A stretch of DNA of 59,177 bases from Olavius sp. associated proteobacterium Delta 1 (GTDB lineage Bacteria > Desulfobacterota > Desulfobacteria > Desulfobacterales > JAFDCJ01). The notes beneath the pieces were generated by a model. That model was not told the DNA's origin and made no database searches. It saw nothing but the letters and a program-made list of their open reading frames with translations. The position numbers and the translations under genes are program-made. The stretch spans positions 1 to 59,177 of the forward strand of contig CACVKW010000697.1 of assembly GCA_902749685.1 (NCBI GenBank), read 5' to 3'. Shown here in pieces: positions 7,278 through 17,192 of this stretch; within the stretch, counting starts at the first letter, position 1; each line of letters begins with the position of its first letter.

Positions 7278-8774
7278 GTGTCACTCAACAGCCGAGACGC
7301 AAATTACAGGACCGCCCTGGGTCTGCAAAAAGATCCCTTTTCACCTGAACCGGATTCCCAGTTTTATTATTCTTTTGATTCTTTTGAGCAGCGACTGAAA
7401 ATACTGCATTCACTGGTTCAGGGCGTGGATCTATTTGTGCTGGTTATCGGGGAGCCGGGCAGCGGCAAGACCACGCTGTTGAATCGCTATTTGGCTTCTA
7501 GCGATACGGAATGGAAATCCGCTCGGATCCATACGGATCTCGAGACGGCCGCGAGCCATTCTTCAGCTCCGCAGGGGCCTAGGGGATATCCCGTCTATAT
7601 TTCGCAGGATTCAGCCGATCCAGTCGTCATCGTTGATGATGCGCACCAGCTTCACCAAAAGGAATTAGAATTTTTAATCCATGAAGCACTGCTGCCCGGC
7701 AGTTCTGACAAAATCAAGCGACTGGTTCTATTCGGCGAATCCGTACTCTATACTGCGGTGACTAAACTTGCTGTATCACTTTCCGCACAACCGGCTGTCA
7801 ACAAAATTTACTTGCCCGGGCTGACAGGAAATCAAACCGCTGAATATCTGCAACATCGATTGGCGATCGGCGGTTATTCAGGAAAATTTCCATTTAATTC
7901 TTCGGCGATTAGCAGCATCCACCGAACCTCGGGCGGCTATCCGGGACCGATAAATGAAATCGCACACCAGTGGCTCAATGATAAATATTCAAATAAAAAG
8001 GAAAGGCACAATATGTTGCAGAGATTATCGGGAACTTCTCGACGTATGGTCGCCTGGTTTGGGGCCGGAATCATCATCATTTTGCTGGCGGCGTTTTGGT
8101 TTTTTTCAGACCGCAAACCCCCGTCACCAAAAGCGCCGGACCCAAAATTAACAAAAACCGTGTTTCGAAAAAAAATTGTGCCGTATCGTAAATCAGCTGA
8201 CCCGACGGTTGGCGAAAAAGTAGCGACAGTCAAAACCCCGGTCAAACCGCCGGCTGCTGTTCAAACGCAACCAACTCCAGCGACCACAATTTCCGCCAAA
8301 CCGCCAACCCCGGTCAAAACGGAACAACCGCAGAAAGTAAAACCGATTCCAGCCGGACCAGCAATTACAGCCCTGCCAAAAAAAGTTCCGCCACCGAAAA
8401 CCGGCCTGCAACAGGCGGCGAAGCCGGCGCATAAAACACCTGCGCCTGTCACGACAAAAACAGCGGCAAGGGAAATCCGTCGCGAAAAATGGCTCCTAAC
8501 CCAGGATGCCACATCGTATACGATTCAGATAATCGGTGTTTCCAACGAGAAATCAGTATTGGATTTCGTCAAAAAAAATCAGCTATTGAAACTAAATGAA
8601 ATTGCCTATTATGAGTCGACCTTTAGAGGTAGTCCCTGGTACCAGGTGCTATACGGTATATATCCCACGAAGCAGGAGGCTCAGCTGGTTGCGAATAGAT
8701 TGCCCGAAAATATCCGCCAGGCCGGACCGTGGATAAGGAGGTTATCGGGGGTGCAAAATGCAATTGAAAAATGA
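7278..8774 (+). CDS. ExeA/DamX-like ATPase with membrane anchor and SPOR domain
   Basis: 498-aa protein with three visible parts. Residues 10-240 are an ExeA/GspA-type AAA ATPase: an N-terminal GLQKDPFSPEPD motif, Walker A GEPGSGKT (58-65) and Walker B VVIVDD (116-121). A single membrane helix follows at about 257-275, then a roughly 120-residue Pro/Lys/Thr-rich linker. Residues about 411-490 look like a SPOR domain (SYTIQIIGVS at its start, YQVLYGIYPTKQEA later), which binds denuded septal peptidoglycan in known cases. The layout resembles enterobacterial DamX, so a septum or cell-wall role is likely, while type II secretion assembly (ExeA) is an alternative. The start is GTG with a poor ribosome-binding site. 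It stands alone. Confidence 0.8.
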   Translation: MSLNSRDANYRTALGLQKDPFSPEPDSQFYYSFDSFEQRLKILHSLVQGVDLFVLVIGEPGSGKTTLLNRYLASSDTEWKSARIHTDLETAASHSSAPQGPRGYPVYISQDSADPVVIVDDAHQLHQKELEFLIHEALLPGSSDKIKRLVLFGESVLYTAVTKLAVSLSAQPAVNKIYLPGLTGNQTAEYLQHRLAIGGYSGKFPFNSSAISSIHRTSGGYPGPINEIAHQWLNDKYSNKKERHNMLQRLSGTSRRMVAWFGAGIIIILLAAFWFFSDRKPPSPKAPDPKLTKTVFRKKIVPYRKSADPTVGEKVATVKTPVKPPAAVQTQPTPATTISAKPPTPVKTEQPQKVKPIPAGPAITALPKKVPPPKTGLQQAAKPAHKTPAPVTTKTAAREIRREKWLLTQDATSYTIQIIGVSNEKSVLDFVKKNQLLKLNEIAYYESTFRGSPWYQVLYGIYPTKQEAQLVANRLPENIRQAGPWIRRLSGVQNAIEK

Positions 8775-8868
8775 TGACCTGAATCTTGCATGAAAATTAA
8801 TGAGAAGTTAAATAATAATAAATATGAAATCCTCCGACTCGTGCAAAATTCAGGAATAAAGCTTCAGC

Positions 8869-8985
8869 TTAATTTCCAGAATTATCTTCGGCCCCCAGCA
8901 TCTCTTCGGTTTCCATCCACATGACATTGATGATGCCAAAAGCGCAGGCTAACAGTACACCTAAAATCCATGCAAAATACCACAT
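8869..8985 (-). CDS. cydX: CydX, small subunit of cytochrome bd oxidase
   Basis: 38-residue ORF starting at ATG 8985, with AAGGAG seven nt upstream. The protein begins MWYFAWILGVLLACAFGII, which closely matches the CydX/YbgT family (single membrane helix, conserved Tyr/Phe-Ala-Trp-Ile-Leu-Gly start) and continues with an acidic tail. It lies 149 nt downstream of cydB on the same strand, the usual cydABX order. In known bd oxidases CydX sits beside CydA and stabilises the haem d site. It is short enough to be missed by routine gene calling. A second in-frame ATG five codons upstream overlaps the ribosome-binding site and is not favoured. Confidence 0.92.
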   Translation of the reverse strand: MWYFAWILGVLLACAFGIINVMWMETEEMLGAEDNSGN

Positions 8986-9134
8986 ATATTGCTCCTTCAT
9001 TGCTAAAAAGGTAATTTTATAGCTTGCTTAAAATTATCGCGTAGCCCGTATATGGAGTACCCCAAAACTCCCAGTCCTCCGAAGCGAACTGATAGAGTAA
9101 TCTGCCGTCTGAAGCGAAGCACGGAATATCGACA

Positions 9135-10277
9135 TCAGTACGCCGTATGCGTCTCCTTTTTGATCTTCTCTTCGGTTACCTTACCCCGCATCACCCGATA
9201 CACCCAGCTGGTGTAAGCCAGAACGATCGGCAGAAATATAACCACCGCCATAAACATCAGGTTCAAGGTGCGATGACTCGACACAGCATCATACACAGTC
9301 AGGCTGCTGTTCGGGTCCGTGCTGGAGGGGATGACAAACGGAAACATGGCAAAACCGGCCGTCAGGATTACTCCGGCCAGGGCCGCACCGCTGCAGACAA
9401 AAGCGGCACCGGGTCGATTGGCTCCCGACAGCAAAATGGCCAGAATTCCGCCGGCAAAGGCCAAAATCGGAGCCAATATCGTGTACCCGCACCTGGCGTA
9501 GTTTTGCATCAAACCGCCAGCCGCCACTTCGACTTTCTTTGCCAAGGGGCTGAATGCGGTTCCGGGATCCGGCATAGACACGATTTGATAATAGTCGATG
9601 CCAAACGCCTGCCAGATTCCGGCCAGGGCAAACGCGACCATAAATCCAATACCAAAAATGCGTACCGCTTTTTTGGCCCGGGCATTGATTTCACTTGCGG
9701 TGCGTATTTGCAGGAAAACTGCCCCGTGCATAATTAGCATGGTTACACTGACAATTCCGGCCAGCAGCGCAAACGGGTTCAGCAGCCCCCAGAAACTGCC
9801 GGTATAAGACAGTCTCTCAAATTCACCGTAATTAAAAGGCACGCCCTGCAGCAAATTACCGAATGCCACACCAAAAACCAGGGCCGGAACGAATCCGCCG
9901 ACAAACAATCCCCAGTCCCAGGCATTGCGCCAGCGGGTATCTTCAATGAGGCTGCGGTACTTAAATCCGATCGGACGGAAAAAGAGTGCAAACAATACCA
10001 GCAGCATGGCCCAGTAAAACCCGGAGAAGGCCGCCGCATAAACCAGGGGCCAAGCGGCAAAAAGTGCGCCTCCGGCAGTTATCAACCAGACCTGATTTCC
10101 CTCCCAGGTCGGCCCGATGGCATTGATCATCACGCGCCGCTGTGAGTCTGTCCGCGCGACAAACGGCAGAAGCGTTCCAATACCTAAATCAAAACCGCCC
10201 ATCAGCGCAAAACCAATCAGCAAGACCCCCACGAAGACCCACCAGATGATTTTCAACGTTAAATAATCGAATAACAT
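9135..10277 (-). CDS. cydB: Cytochrome bd quinol oxidase subunit II
   Basis: Inner-membrane subunit II of the haem b/d quinol:O2 oxidoreductase, 380 aa, the same size as E. coli CydB. Typical segments are the first helix with [13 protein letters not shown], then [15 protein letters not shown], which lies near the conserved residues lining the proton/oxygen path. About eight further membrane segments follow. The C-terminal [20 protein letters not shown] also matches. It lies 108 nt downstream of cydA on the same strand and is followed by cydX. The long, E. coli-like version argues for a bd-I type enzyme rather than the cyanide-insensitive CioB. Oxygen reduction in an apparent anaerobe is usually protective. 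Confidence 0.95.
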   Translation of the reverse strand: MLFDYLTLKIIWWVFVGVLLIGFALMGGFDLGIGTLLPFVARTDSQRRVMINAIGPTWEGNQVWLITAGGALFAAWPLVYAAAFSGFYWAMLLVLFALFFRPIGFKYRSLIEDTRWRNAWDWGLFVGGFVPALVFGVAFGNLLQGVPFNYGEFERLSYTGSFWGLLNPFALLAGIVSVTMLIMHGAVFLQIRTASEINARAKKAVRIFGIGFMVAFALAGIWQAFGIDYYQIVSMPDPGTAFSPLAKKVEVAAGGLMQNYARCGYTILAPILAFAGGILAILLSGANRPGAAFVCSGAALAGVILTAGFAMFPFVIPSSTDPNSSLTVYDAVSSHRTLNLMFMAVVIFLPIVLAYTSWVYRVMRGKVTEEKIKKETHTAY

Positions 10278-10385
10278 GTTAGATTCTCCTTAATACTACT
10301 TAATGATGGGGATCCGAATATCTACTATCGAAATTCGAATTTAATTTTGGTTCCGGCTTGTCCGGGTTAGATGTTAGTAATATGC

Positions 10386-11948
10386 CTAAGTTACCTTTTC
10401 CTGCTCAAAGTGATACCGGCCGGTATGCAAACTACTGGGCCCCAACCGGACGAATTTAGTCATCAGGTACATCTCAGCGATCAAAAATACCGTATAAAGA
10501 AGTATAATTACAACCAGGCTGCCGATGAGGTCGCCTGAGGTCAAGGTCGATGTTGAAAAATAGGTGGGCAGAACGCCGCCGATGGTCCAGGGCTGGCGCC
10601 CGTATTCCGCCACAAACCAGCCCAGTTCGATGGCAATCCAGGGTACCGGCAAGCTGAAAAACAGCGTTTTTAGAAGCCACTGCTTCTGATCGAACACGCG
10701 CTTGGCACAGAAGTAAAAACTTAGCGCAATCAGGGCCAGCATATAGAAACCCAACCCCACCATGATGCGGAACGACCAGAACATGGCTGCCACGTTGGGA
10801 ATGGTGTCCTGCGCCGCCTGCTTAATCTGCTGATCCGTGGCATCAACCACCTGGGGTGCGTAGCTTTTTAGCAGCAAACCGTATCCCAGATTTTCTTTAT
10901 GATGATCAAACTGCACTTCGTTCGCAACAGATCGATCACCGGCGCGCATCTTTTCCAGCATTTCATATGCGATCATGCCGCTGCGGATTCGCACCTCGCT
11001 GTCAGCAATTAAATCCTTTACACCCGGCACCGGGGTATCAATCGACCGGGTTGCGATCAGACCACCAACCCAGGGAATTTTTATCTCGGCCGCGGTTTCC
11101 TGCTTATCCTGATCTGGAAAACCGAACAGGGTGAAATGGCTCGGCGGCGGTTCGGTTTCCCATTCGGCTTCCATGGCAGCCAGTTTAACTCTTTGGACCT
11201 GTCCGACGACATAACCGGTTTCATCCCCCAGAACGATGACAGACAGGATTGAGGCCAGCCCGAATCCGACCGCCACCGCAAAGGAACGCCGCGCAAAGGC
11301 CAGATCCCTGCCTTTCAGTATGTAGTAGGAGCTTACCGCCAGCACGAACATGGCAGATGCGACATAACCGGCACCAACGGTATGGACGAATTTAACCTGG
11401 GCCACCGGGTTGAAAAAAAGTTCCTTGAAACTGGTCAATTCCATGCGCATGGTTTCAAAGTTAAACTCGGCCCCGACCGGATTTTGCATCCAGCCATTGG
11501 CGATCAGAATCCACAGGGCGGAAAGATTGGCACCCAGGGCCACGAGAAATGTGACCGCCAGATGCGCCCGCTTGCTGAGCCGGTCCCAGCCGAAGAAAAA
11601 CAGCCCGACGAAGGTCGCCTCCAGGAAAAATGCCATGAGTCCCTCGATCGCCAGCGGAGCCCCGAAGATATCACCGACATAATGGGAATAATAGGCCCAG
11701 TTGGTGCCGAATTGAAATTCCATGGTAATGCCGGTGGTCACCCCCAGGGCAAAGTTAATACCGAACAATTTGCCCCAGAAGCGGGTCATATCCTGGTAAA
11801 TTTGCTTGCCGGTCATGACATAAACCGATTCCATAATAAACAGGATCCATGCCAGACCCAGGGTAAGGGGCACAAAAATGAAATGGTACATGGAAGTGAA
11901 AGCAAATTGCCAGCGGGAAAGCTCGACGAGTCCTTCAGTGGGTAGCAT
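10386..11948 (-). CDS. cydA: Cytochrome bd quinol oxidase subunit I
   Basis: 520-aa haem-bearing subunit I. The proximal haem b595/d ligand is His22 in [13 protein letters not shown]. The b558 ligands correspond to the His in [11 protein letters not shown] (around residue 190) and the Met in FRIMVGLG. The acidic pair region is [12 protein letters not shown]. The quinol-binding Q-loop is long (residues about 255-385), the E. coli-type arrangement, and GRQPW is present towards the C-terminus. ATG 11948 is preceded by AAGGAGTGG. The gene is divergent from cydD, with an FNR-like dyad in the shared upstream region. Function is clear: quinol oxidation coupled to O2 reduction, with low-level proton-motive force generation. 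Confidence 0.96.
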   Translation of the reverse strand: MLPTEGLVELSRWQFAFTSMYHFIFVPLTLGLAWILFIMESVYVMTGKQIYQDMTRFWGKLFGINFALGVTTGITMEFQFGTNWAYYSHYVGDIFGAPLAIEGLMAFFLEATFVGLFFFGWDRLSKRAHLAVTFLVALGANLSALWILIANGWMQNPVGAEFNFETMRMELTSFKELFFNPVAQVKFVHTVGAGYVASAMFVLAVSSYYILKGRDLAFARRSFAVAVGFGLASILSVIVLGDETGYVVGQVQRVKLAAMEAEWETEPPPSHFTLFGFPDQDKQETAAEIKIPWVGGLIATRSIDTPVPGVKDLIADSEVRIRSGMIAYEMLEKMRAGDRSVANEVQFDHHKENLGYGLLLKSYAPQVVDATDQQIKQAAQDTIPNVAAMFWSFRIMVGLGFYMLALIALSFYFCAKRVFDQKQWLLKTLFFSLPVPWIAIELGWFVAEYGRQPWTIGGVLPTYFSTSTLTSGDLIGSLVVIILLYTVFLIAEMYLMTKFVRLGPSSLHTGRYHFEQEKVT

Positions 11949-12005
11949 AGATCCACTCCTTGCTAGTTCGTATCGATCCGAAAATCTGTAAAACAGCGAT
12001 TAATC

Positions 12006-12019
12006 TTGATCGGTGTCAA
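12006..12019. promoter_or_regulatory. FNR/CRP-family-like dyad in the cydA-cydD divergent promoter
   Basis: TTGATCGGTGTCAA matches the FNR consensus (TTGAT, four bases, ATCAA) at 9 of 10 defined positions. It lies 58 nt upstream of the cydA start and 80 nt before the preferred cydD start, so one site could serve both operons. Oxygen control of cyd genes by FNR-family proteins is well known; use here is inferred. Confidence 0.45.
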
Positions 12020-12098
12020 TGTTTTGATGTAAAAGCTCAAAGTTGCATCCGGTTGATCTCCTATTATATTGAGTCGATGTTTGTCAAACAAAATTAAC

Positions 12099-13871
12099 AT
12101 GAAACCCGTCAAAAAATCATCCAACAAAAAGGCGCAGCGCTGGCTGTTGAAACGGGTCGGTACGGCACGCAGCTGGATCCTAATTTCAGTCGGACTGGGC
12201 CTGGGCAGCGGCATTCTGCTGATCGCCCAGGCCGGCTTTTTATCCCGTATCGTACACGACGCATTTATGGAAAAGCGCGCCTCTGACCAGTTGGGGCCTC
12301 TTTTTACCGCATTGGTGGCCGTTGTTATTTTACGGGCTGCCCTTGGCTGGGCCAGGGAAGTGTCCGGTTTTTTGGCCGGATCCAGAATTCGCCAGGAAAT
12401 TCGGCTGGAATTGTTAGCGCACATTGTTTCACTGGGACCATCATATACCGGCAATCAAAGTACCGGTGCCTTAACCAGCACGGTCATGGAACAGGTGGAG
12501 GGATTGCACGATTTTTATGCCTTTTATTTGCCCCAGCTGGCAATGGCGGTGATGATTCCAGCGGCGGTTCTTGCATTCGTTTTTCCTCACAGCTGGGCAG
12601 CAGGGGGGCTTTTACTGGCAACCGCACCGCTGATTCCCCTGTTCATGATTCTGGTCGGCATGGGGGCTGAAAGCATCAGCCAACGCCACTTTCAGGCCTT
12701 GGCGCGTATGAGCGCCTATTTTCTGGACGTTTTGCAGGGCTTAACGACGCTTAAATTATTTGACCGCAGCAAAGGTACCGCCGAAACCATTGCAGCGGTA
12801 TCAAATGATTATCGCAAACGGACAATGGGCGTTCTGCGGGTAGCATTTTTATCCTCAGCCATTCTCGAGTTTTTCAGCTCCATTTCAATTGCCCTGGTGG
12901 CGGTTTATCTGGCGATGAGCTACCTGGGCTACCTCTCCTTCGGAGTCTACGGAGAACCGTTGAGTTTAGCCAGCGGCTTCTTTATTTTATTACTGGCTCC
13001 GGATTTTTATTTGCCCCTGCGAGAGCTGGGAACCCACTACCATGCCCGCGCCGAAGCTGTTGGAGCGGCTGAAGAGATCTTGAAAGTCCTGGCAGTACCG
13101 TGCCCGAGTGCCTTGAACGGCTCGAATTCATGGGTCCAAACAGCCCCCCTTCATATTAAATTTCAGAACGTGTGTCTGGCATATGATGGTGGACGAAGAC
13201 CCGCTTTACAGGGAATAAATTTTGACCTGAGGTCCGGCGAACAGGTCGTCCTGGTGGGGGGCAGCGGAGCCGGTAAAACGACAACCCTCAACCTGCTGCT
13301 GGGCTTTTTACAGCCGGATAAAGGACGCATTCTGATTAATGACAGCCTTTTAGCCGATCTATCCCCTGACAGCTGGCGCGAACAAATTGCCTGGATCGGC
13401 CAACGTCCGGTATTATTCCATGGTACGATTCGGGAGAATATTCTGCTGGGGCGTCCCCAGGCAAGCGATGACCAAATCGAGCAAGCTGCCGGTAATGCCG
13501 GGGTGCTTGGTTTTTCAATGCATCTGCCCGCTGGACTGGAAACACGGGTGGGTGAACAGGGAGCCGGGATTTCTCGCGGCCAGGCCCAGCGAGTCGCCCT
13601 GGCAAGGGCCTTTCTTAAGGATGCACCGTTATTGTTGCTGGATGAACCGACTGCCGGACTGGATACCGAAAATGAGTCATTGGTTATGGCAGCCTTAAAT
13701 AAACTTTCCCGGGGGCGGACCATGTTGACGCTGACCCATCGGCTGAGAAATGTCAAACAGGCAGAGCGCATAGTGGTGCTGGAAAACGGCTGTGTCGTTG
13801 AACAGGGAAATTATTCAGAATTGATGGCCGCAGGCGGGATTTTTCACAGACTGGTCAAACGAAAAGATTGA
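12099..13871 (+). CDS. cydD: Cysteine/glutathione exporter CydDC, CydD subunit
   Basis: 590 aa from the ATG at 12099; a TTG at 12069 would add 10 residues, and neither start has a good ribosome-binding site. The N-terminal half is a six-helix ABC exporter domain with the CydD-type SAILEFFSSISIALVAVYL segment. The C-terminal half is the ATPase, with Walker A GGSGAGKT, Walker B LLLLDEPTAGLD and H-loop LTHRL. The signature is ISRGQ instead of the canonical LSGGQ. CydDC exports cysteine and glutathione to the periplasm and is required for bd oxidase assembly. Its place opposite cydABX and next to cysteine-synthesis genes fits that role. Confidence 0.93.
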   Translation: MKPVKKSSNKKAQRWLLKRVGTARSWILISVGLGLGSGILLIAQAGFLSRIVHDAFMEKRASDQLGPLFTALVAVVILRAALGWAREVSGFLAGSRIRQEIRLELLAHIVSLGPSYTGNQSTGALTSTVMEQVEGLHDFYAFYLPQLAMAVMIPAAVLAFVFPHSWAAGGLLLATAPLIPLFMILVGMGAESISQRHFQALARMSAYFLDVLQGLTTLKLFDRSKGTAETIAAVSNDYRKRTMGVLRVAFLSSAILEFFSSISIALVAVYLAMSYLGYLSFGVYGEPLSLASGFFILLLAPDFYLPLRELGTHYHARAEAVGAAEEILKVLAVPCPSALNGSNSWVQTAPLHIKFQNVCLAYDGGRRPALQGINFDLRSGEQVVLVGGSGAGKTTTLNLLLGFLQPDKGRILINDSLLADLSPDSWREQIAWIGQRPVLFHGTIRENILLGRPQASDDQIEQAAGNAGVLGFSMHLPAGLETRVGEQGAGISRGQAQRVALARAFLKDAPLLLLDEPTAGLDTENESLVMAALNKLSRGRTMLTLTHRLRNVKQAERIVVLENGCVVEQGNYSELMAAGGIFHRLVKRKD

Positions 13872-14116
13872 ATATTGCAGATTGAAAATTGAATATTTGT
13901 GGAATTCTATCGATTTTATTATTACCGCCTTCATAAAGAGGCAACAACGACAGGAAAGGATCCGAGCTCAGAGGGCCCGGCTTTGGTTTCGCCCCAGAGG
14001 GGGGAGTTTTCCTTTAGACATTGAATGGAATCATGGAATGGTGGAATAATGGAACATCGGGTATAAGAAATTGAAAAAAGACAGAATTCCTTAATTCTTC
14101 AATCTTCAATTCGTTA
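13868..14116. repeat. Mixed 7- and 8-nt repeats in the cydD-cydC gap
   Basis: 13868-13895 holds four heptamers (TTGAATA, TTGCAGA, TTGAAAA, TTGAATA). 14026-14057 holds four octamers (TGGAATCA, TGGAATGG, TGGAATAA, TGGAACAT). Around 14092-14113 a TTCAATC/TTCAATT run is complementary to the first tract. Between them is a purine-rich patch containing GGGGAGTTTTCC (14001-14012), which echoes the start of the dispersed repeat at 4445. Confidence 0.75.
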
Positions 14117-14132
14117 CCGGGAGGTAAAAGCC

Positions 14133-15881
14133 GTGTTTAAACAATGGCGGGAGTTGACTCTTTTTGTCAAACTGTTTGGGCGTCATTTTAAATGGATGAT
14201 CCTGGGCACCGGATTCGGATTGTTGGCGGCGATCTCAGCGGTCGGACTTCTGGCACTATCGGGCTGGTTCATATCTGCCGCCGCCTATGCCGGATTAGCA
14301 GTGGCAACAGCACAGTTGTTTAATTTTTTTCATCCCGGCATCGGAGTTCGGTTGTTCGCCATCGGCCGTACTCTGGCGCGCTACGCCGAAAGAATTGTAA
14401 CCCATGACGTCACGTTCAGGATTCTACAAAGCCTGCGCAGCTGGTTTTACAAACATCTGGAGCCCCTGGCGCCTGCCCGCCTGATGATGTTTCGCAGCGC
14501 CGATGTTTTAAATCGGATCGTGGCCGACATCGATGCCCTCGACAATCTCTATTTAAGAGTGCTTTCGCCCAGCCTAGTGGCGCTGGTCACGTCGATTTTG
14601 GTGGTAACTTTTCTATGGATTTTTGATCCGCTCATCGCACTGTCCGTTGCTATATTTCTGGCTATTGCCGGATTCGGTGTTTCAGCAGTTGTGCTGCATC
14701 TGGCAGGGCCCAGTGGACGTGAATTAGCCCACCTTATTTCCGATTTGCGAATCCGCGTCGTCGATGCCCTGCAAGGGTTACCGGAACTATTGGTTTTTGG
14801 CGCGTATCCGCAACAGATTGAATCGGTAAAGCAAAGTAATCTGGCGCTGCTAAAAGCCCAGTTGCGCATGAGTCATATCCGGGGACTATCGTTTGCTTTG
14901 ATCACCATGTTTTCCGGGCTCGCCGTCCTTGCCGCGCTATATCTGGCTGTTAATCTGGTGAATCGCGAAGCATTGGATGGGACCGCCCTGGCACTGGTAA
15001 TTCTAACCGTTATGGCATCGTTTGAGGCAATTTTACCCCTGCCGCTCGCATATCAATATCTCGGGCAGACGCGGGAGGCCGGCCGCCGGCTGCTGGAAAT
15101 TGTAGAGACTGAGCCGCAGGTGGTTTTCCCGGATCAATCCACCGTCGCGGACCGGCCATTCAGCGTATCATTTGAAAGGGTCAGTTTTCGCTATCACAAA
15201 CAGGCCCCCTGGGCTTTGCATAATGTTGATTTCCATATTGCCGCGGGTCGACGCGTGGCAGTGATCGGCGAAACCGGATCGGGCAAATCAACGCTGATCC
15301 ATCTGCTGGCGCGTTTCTGGAATCCTGCTGCCGGACACATTCGCCTCGCTGAGAACGAAATTTACAACTTTAGCGAGCCGGATCTGCGCCGGCTGATTAC
15401 AGCCGTATCACAGCAACCGCACATGTTTAACGCCACTTTAAAAGAAAATCTATTGATGGCTTGCCCCGGGGCAAGCGACGATGAATTGCTGGCAGCGCTG
15501 AATGCTGCCCAGTTGCTTGAATTTGTAAATGGTTTGCCTGACGGCCTGAACACCTGGATTGGTGAAGCCGGCCAACTTCTATCCGGTGGGCAGGCACGGC
15601 GGGTAGCCGTAGCCCGGGCCATACTGCATGACGCACCGCTATGGGTGCTGGATGAACCGACCGAAGGACTGGACCCGATAACCGAGAAAAAATTGATGCA
15701 GGCCTTAAAGCAGCAAACCGCAGAACGAACCTTGCTGCTGATTACCCATCGGCTGACCGACCTGGATTGGATGGACCACATCGTGATGCTCGAACAAGGC
15801 CGGGTCATGGCCCAGGGAAGCCATGCGGAGCTGCTCAGAAATAATGAGCGGTATGCGGCGCTGCACAGGAGGATAACCTAA
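14133..15881 (+). CDS. cydC: Cysteine/glutathione exporter CydDC, CydC subunit
   Basis: 582 aa from GTG 14133, with GGGAGG eight nt upstream. The N-terminal membrane domain has the CydC-type start (GLLALSGWFISAAAYAGL) and the GIGVRLFAIGRTLARYAERI block. The C-terminal ATPase has Walker A GETGSGKS, canonical signature LLSGGQARRVAVARA and Walker B LWVLDEPTEGLD. CydC carries intact signature residues while CydD is degenerate, so the heterodimer probably has one consensus and one degenerate ATP site. The 261-nt repeat-bearing gap from cydD is unusually long for this gene pair, which is normally overlapping or adjacent. Confidence 0.94.
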   Translation: MFKQWRELTLFVKLFGRHFKWMILGTGFGLLAAISAVGLLALSGWFISAAAYAGLAVATAQLFNFFHPGIGVRLFAIGRTLARYAERIVTHDVTFRILQSLRSWFYKHLEPLAPARLMMFRSADVLNRIVADIDALDNLYLRVLSPSLVALVTSILVVTFLWIFDPLIALSVAIFLAIAGFGVSAVVLHLAGPSGRELAHLISDLRIRVVDALQGLPELLVFGAYPQQIESVKQSNLALLKAQLRMSHIRGLSFALITMFSGLAVLAALYLAVNLVNREALDGTALALVILTVMASFEAILPLPLAYQYLGQTREAGRRLLEIVETEPQVVFPDQSTVADRPFSVSFERVSFRYHKQAPWALHNVDFHIAAGRRVAVIGETGSGKSTLIHLLARFWNPAAGHIRLAENEIYNFSEPDLRRLITAVSQQPHMFNATLKENLLMACPGASDDELLAALNAAQLLEFVNGLPDGLNTWIGEAGQLLSGGQARRVAVARAILHDAPLWVLDEPTEGLDPITEKKLMQALKQQTAERTLLLITHRLTDLDWMDHIVMLEQGRVMAQGSHAELLRNNERYAALHRRIT

Positions 15882-15972
15882 TCGGAGTATCGAGGGCAGC
15901 CAGGTGTCAGGAAAATGGATTGAACGATATTGCACCTTATAGGAGATTCCGGGTAGCCGAAAAGCGAACCGC

Positions 15973-16096
15973 AGAATATCGAATAACGAACAGCAGAATT
16001 TCGAAGGTTGGAATCGCTGCGCTCTATCTTAATAAATTTATAAAAATCGATAGAATTCCTTACATCGACATTCGACATTCATGATTCGATATTCGC
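15973..16096. repeat. Facing heptamer arms between convergent cydC and cysK
   Basis: Left tract 15973-16005 (GAATATCGAATAACGAA and onwards) and right tract 16063-16096 (CATCGA, CATTCGA, CATTCAT, GATTCGA, TATTCGC) are imperfect reverse complements in 7-nt steps. They flank about 57 nt between the 3' ends of two convergent genes. A T-run follows at 16097-16103. The pair could act as a bidirectional transcription end signal. Confidence 0.7.
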
Positions 16097-16107
16097 TTTT
16101 TTTATCT

Positions 16108-17034
16108 TTATTCTGTCTTAAACAAATCCGTACTAATGTATCTTTCCCCGGTGCTGGGTATGACGGTGACGATGGTTCTGCCCGCGGATTCCGGGCGCTG
16201 GGCAACCTCCAGCGCGGCCCAGATGGCGGCCCCGGATGAAATGCCGCAAAGGATTCCCTCCAGTTTGGCAGCGCTGCGCGCCGTGTCAAAAGCGTCGTCA
16301 TTGGTAACCGTTACCACATCATCGATCAGGGATTGCTCCAGCACTTCAGGGATGAATCCGGCGCCAATGCCCTGGATCTTATGCGGCCCTTTCTCGCCGC
16401 CGGACAAAACCGGTGAATTGGTCGGTTCCACGGCAATGGCTTTAAAAGACGGCTTTCTGGCTTTGATTACCTGGGCCACACCGGTAATCGTTCCGCCGGT
16501 TCCCACGCCGGAAATCAAGATGTCGACCTTTCCTTCAGTGTCGCGCCAAATTTCCTCAGCCGTAGTTTCCCGATGAACTCTCGGGTTGGCAGGATTGGCA
16601 AACTGGTTCGGCATCCAGGAGTTTTTCTCAGATTCCAGAATTTCGCGCGCCTTTCCGATAGCCCCCCCCATGCCTTCGGCACCGGGCGTCAATACCAGTT
16701 CAGCCCCTAGATGTTTGAGTAAACTACGTCTCTCCTGGCTCATTGTATCGGGCATGGTCAGGCAAAGACGGTAGTTTTTAGCAGCGCAGATAAAGGCCAG
16801 AGCGATTCCCGTATTTCCGCTGGTAGGCTCCACGATCAGTGTTTCGGAATCAAGCAGCCCTTCAACTTCGGCGGCTTCAATCATCGATGCCGCGATGCGG
16901 TCCTTGACGCTGCCCAGTGGATTAAAAAACTCGAGCTTGCATAATATACTGGCATCTAAATCTTCAGCCATTCGGTTCAGCCGGACCAAAGGGGTCGACC
17001 CGATAGTGCTGCTGATAATGGATTGATATTTCAT
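16108..17034 (-). CDS. cysK: Cysteine synthase A (O-acetylserine sulfhydrylase)
   Basis: 308-aa PLP enzyme that makes cysteine from O-acetylserine and sulfide. The PLP-binding Lys44 sits in NPLGSVKDR. The substrate loop is [13 protein letters not shown], and the phosphate-binding glycine loop is [12 protein letters not shown]. The C-terminal [12 protein letters not shown] is also typical. Length is normal for CysK. The start ATG has GGAGATCAGCA before it. It lies 158 nt downstream of the serine acetyltransferase on the same strand, so the two steps of cysteine synthesis are probably co-transcribed. In a sulfide-rich cell this enzyme also detoxifies sulfide. Confidence 0.96.
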   Translation of the reverse strand: MKYQSIISSTIGSTPLVRLNRMAEDLDASILCKLEFFNPLGSVKDRIAASMIEAAEVEGLLDSETLIVEPTSGNTGIALAFICAAKNYRLCLTMPDTMSQERRSLLKHLGAELVLTPGAEGMGGAIGKAREILESEKNSWMPNQFANPANPRVHRETTAEEIWRDTEGKVDILISGVGTGGTITGVAQVIKARKPSFKAIAVEPTNSPVLSGGEKGPHKIQGIGAGFIPEVLEQSLIDDVVTVTNDDAFDTARSAAKLEGILCGISSGAAIWAALEVAQRPESAGRTIVTVIPSTGERYISTDLFKTE

Positions 17035-17192
17035 TGCTGATCTCCTTTCAGGAAAAAAAGGAAGGTTACTCGTTATTGGTTAATACCCAGAAGGGATTTC
17101 AATTAGGGTAATAGTAAGCCGGCTTCTATTGTTTTTCTCCGGGGTTACCGCGGGCGGACATTTACGAATTACGAATGACTGCTCTCCGGGCG

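Noticed and set aside
7045..7398. 117-codon frame upstream of the ExeA-like gene
   Set aside because: Overlaps the well supported ATPase gene and has no family features.
9147..9737. 196-codon + strand frame opposite cydB
   Set aside because: Antisense shadow of a conserved gene; His/Gln-rich composition typical of shadows.
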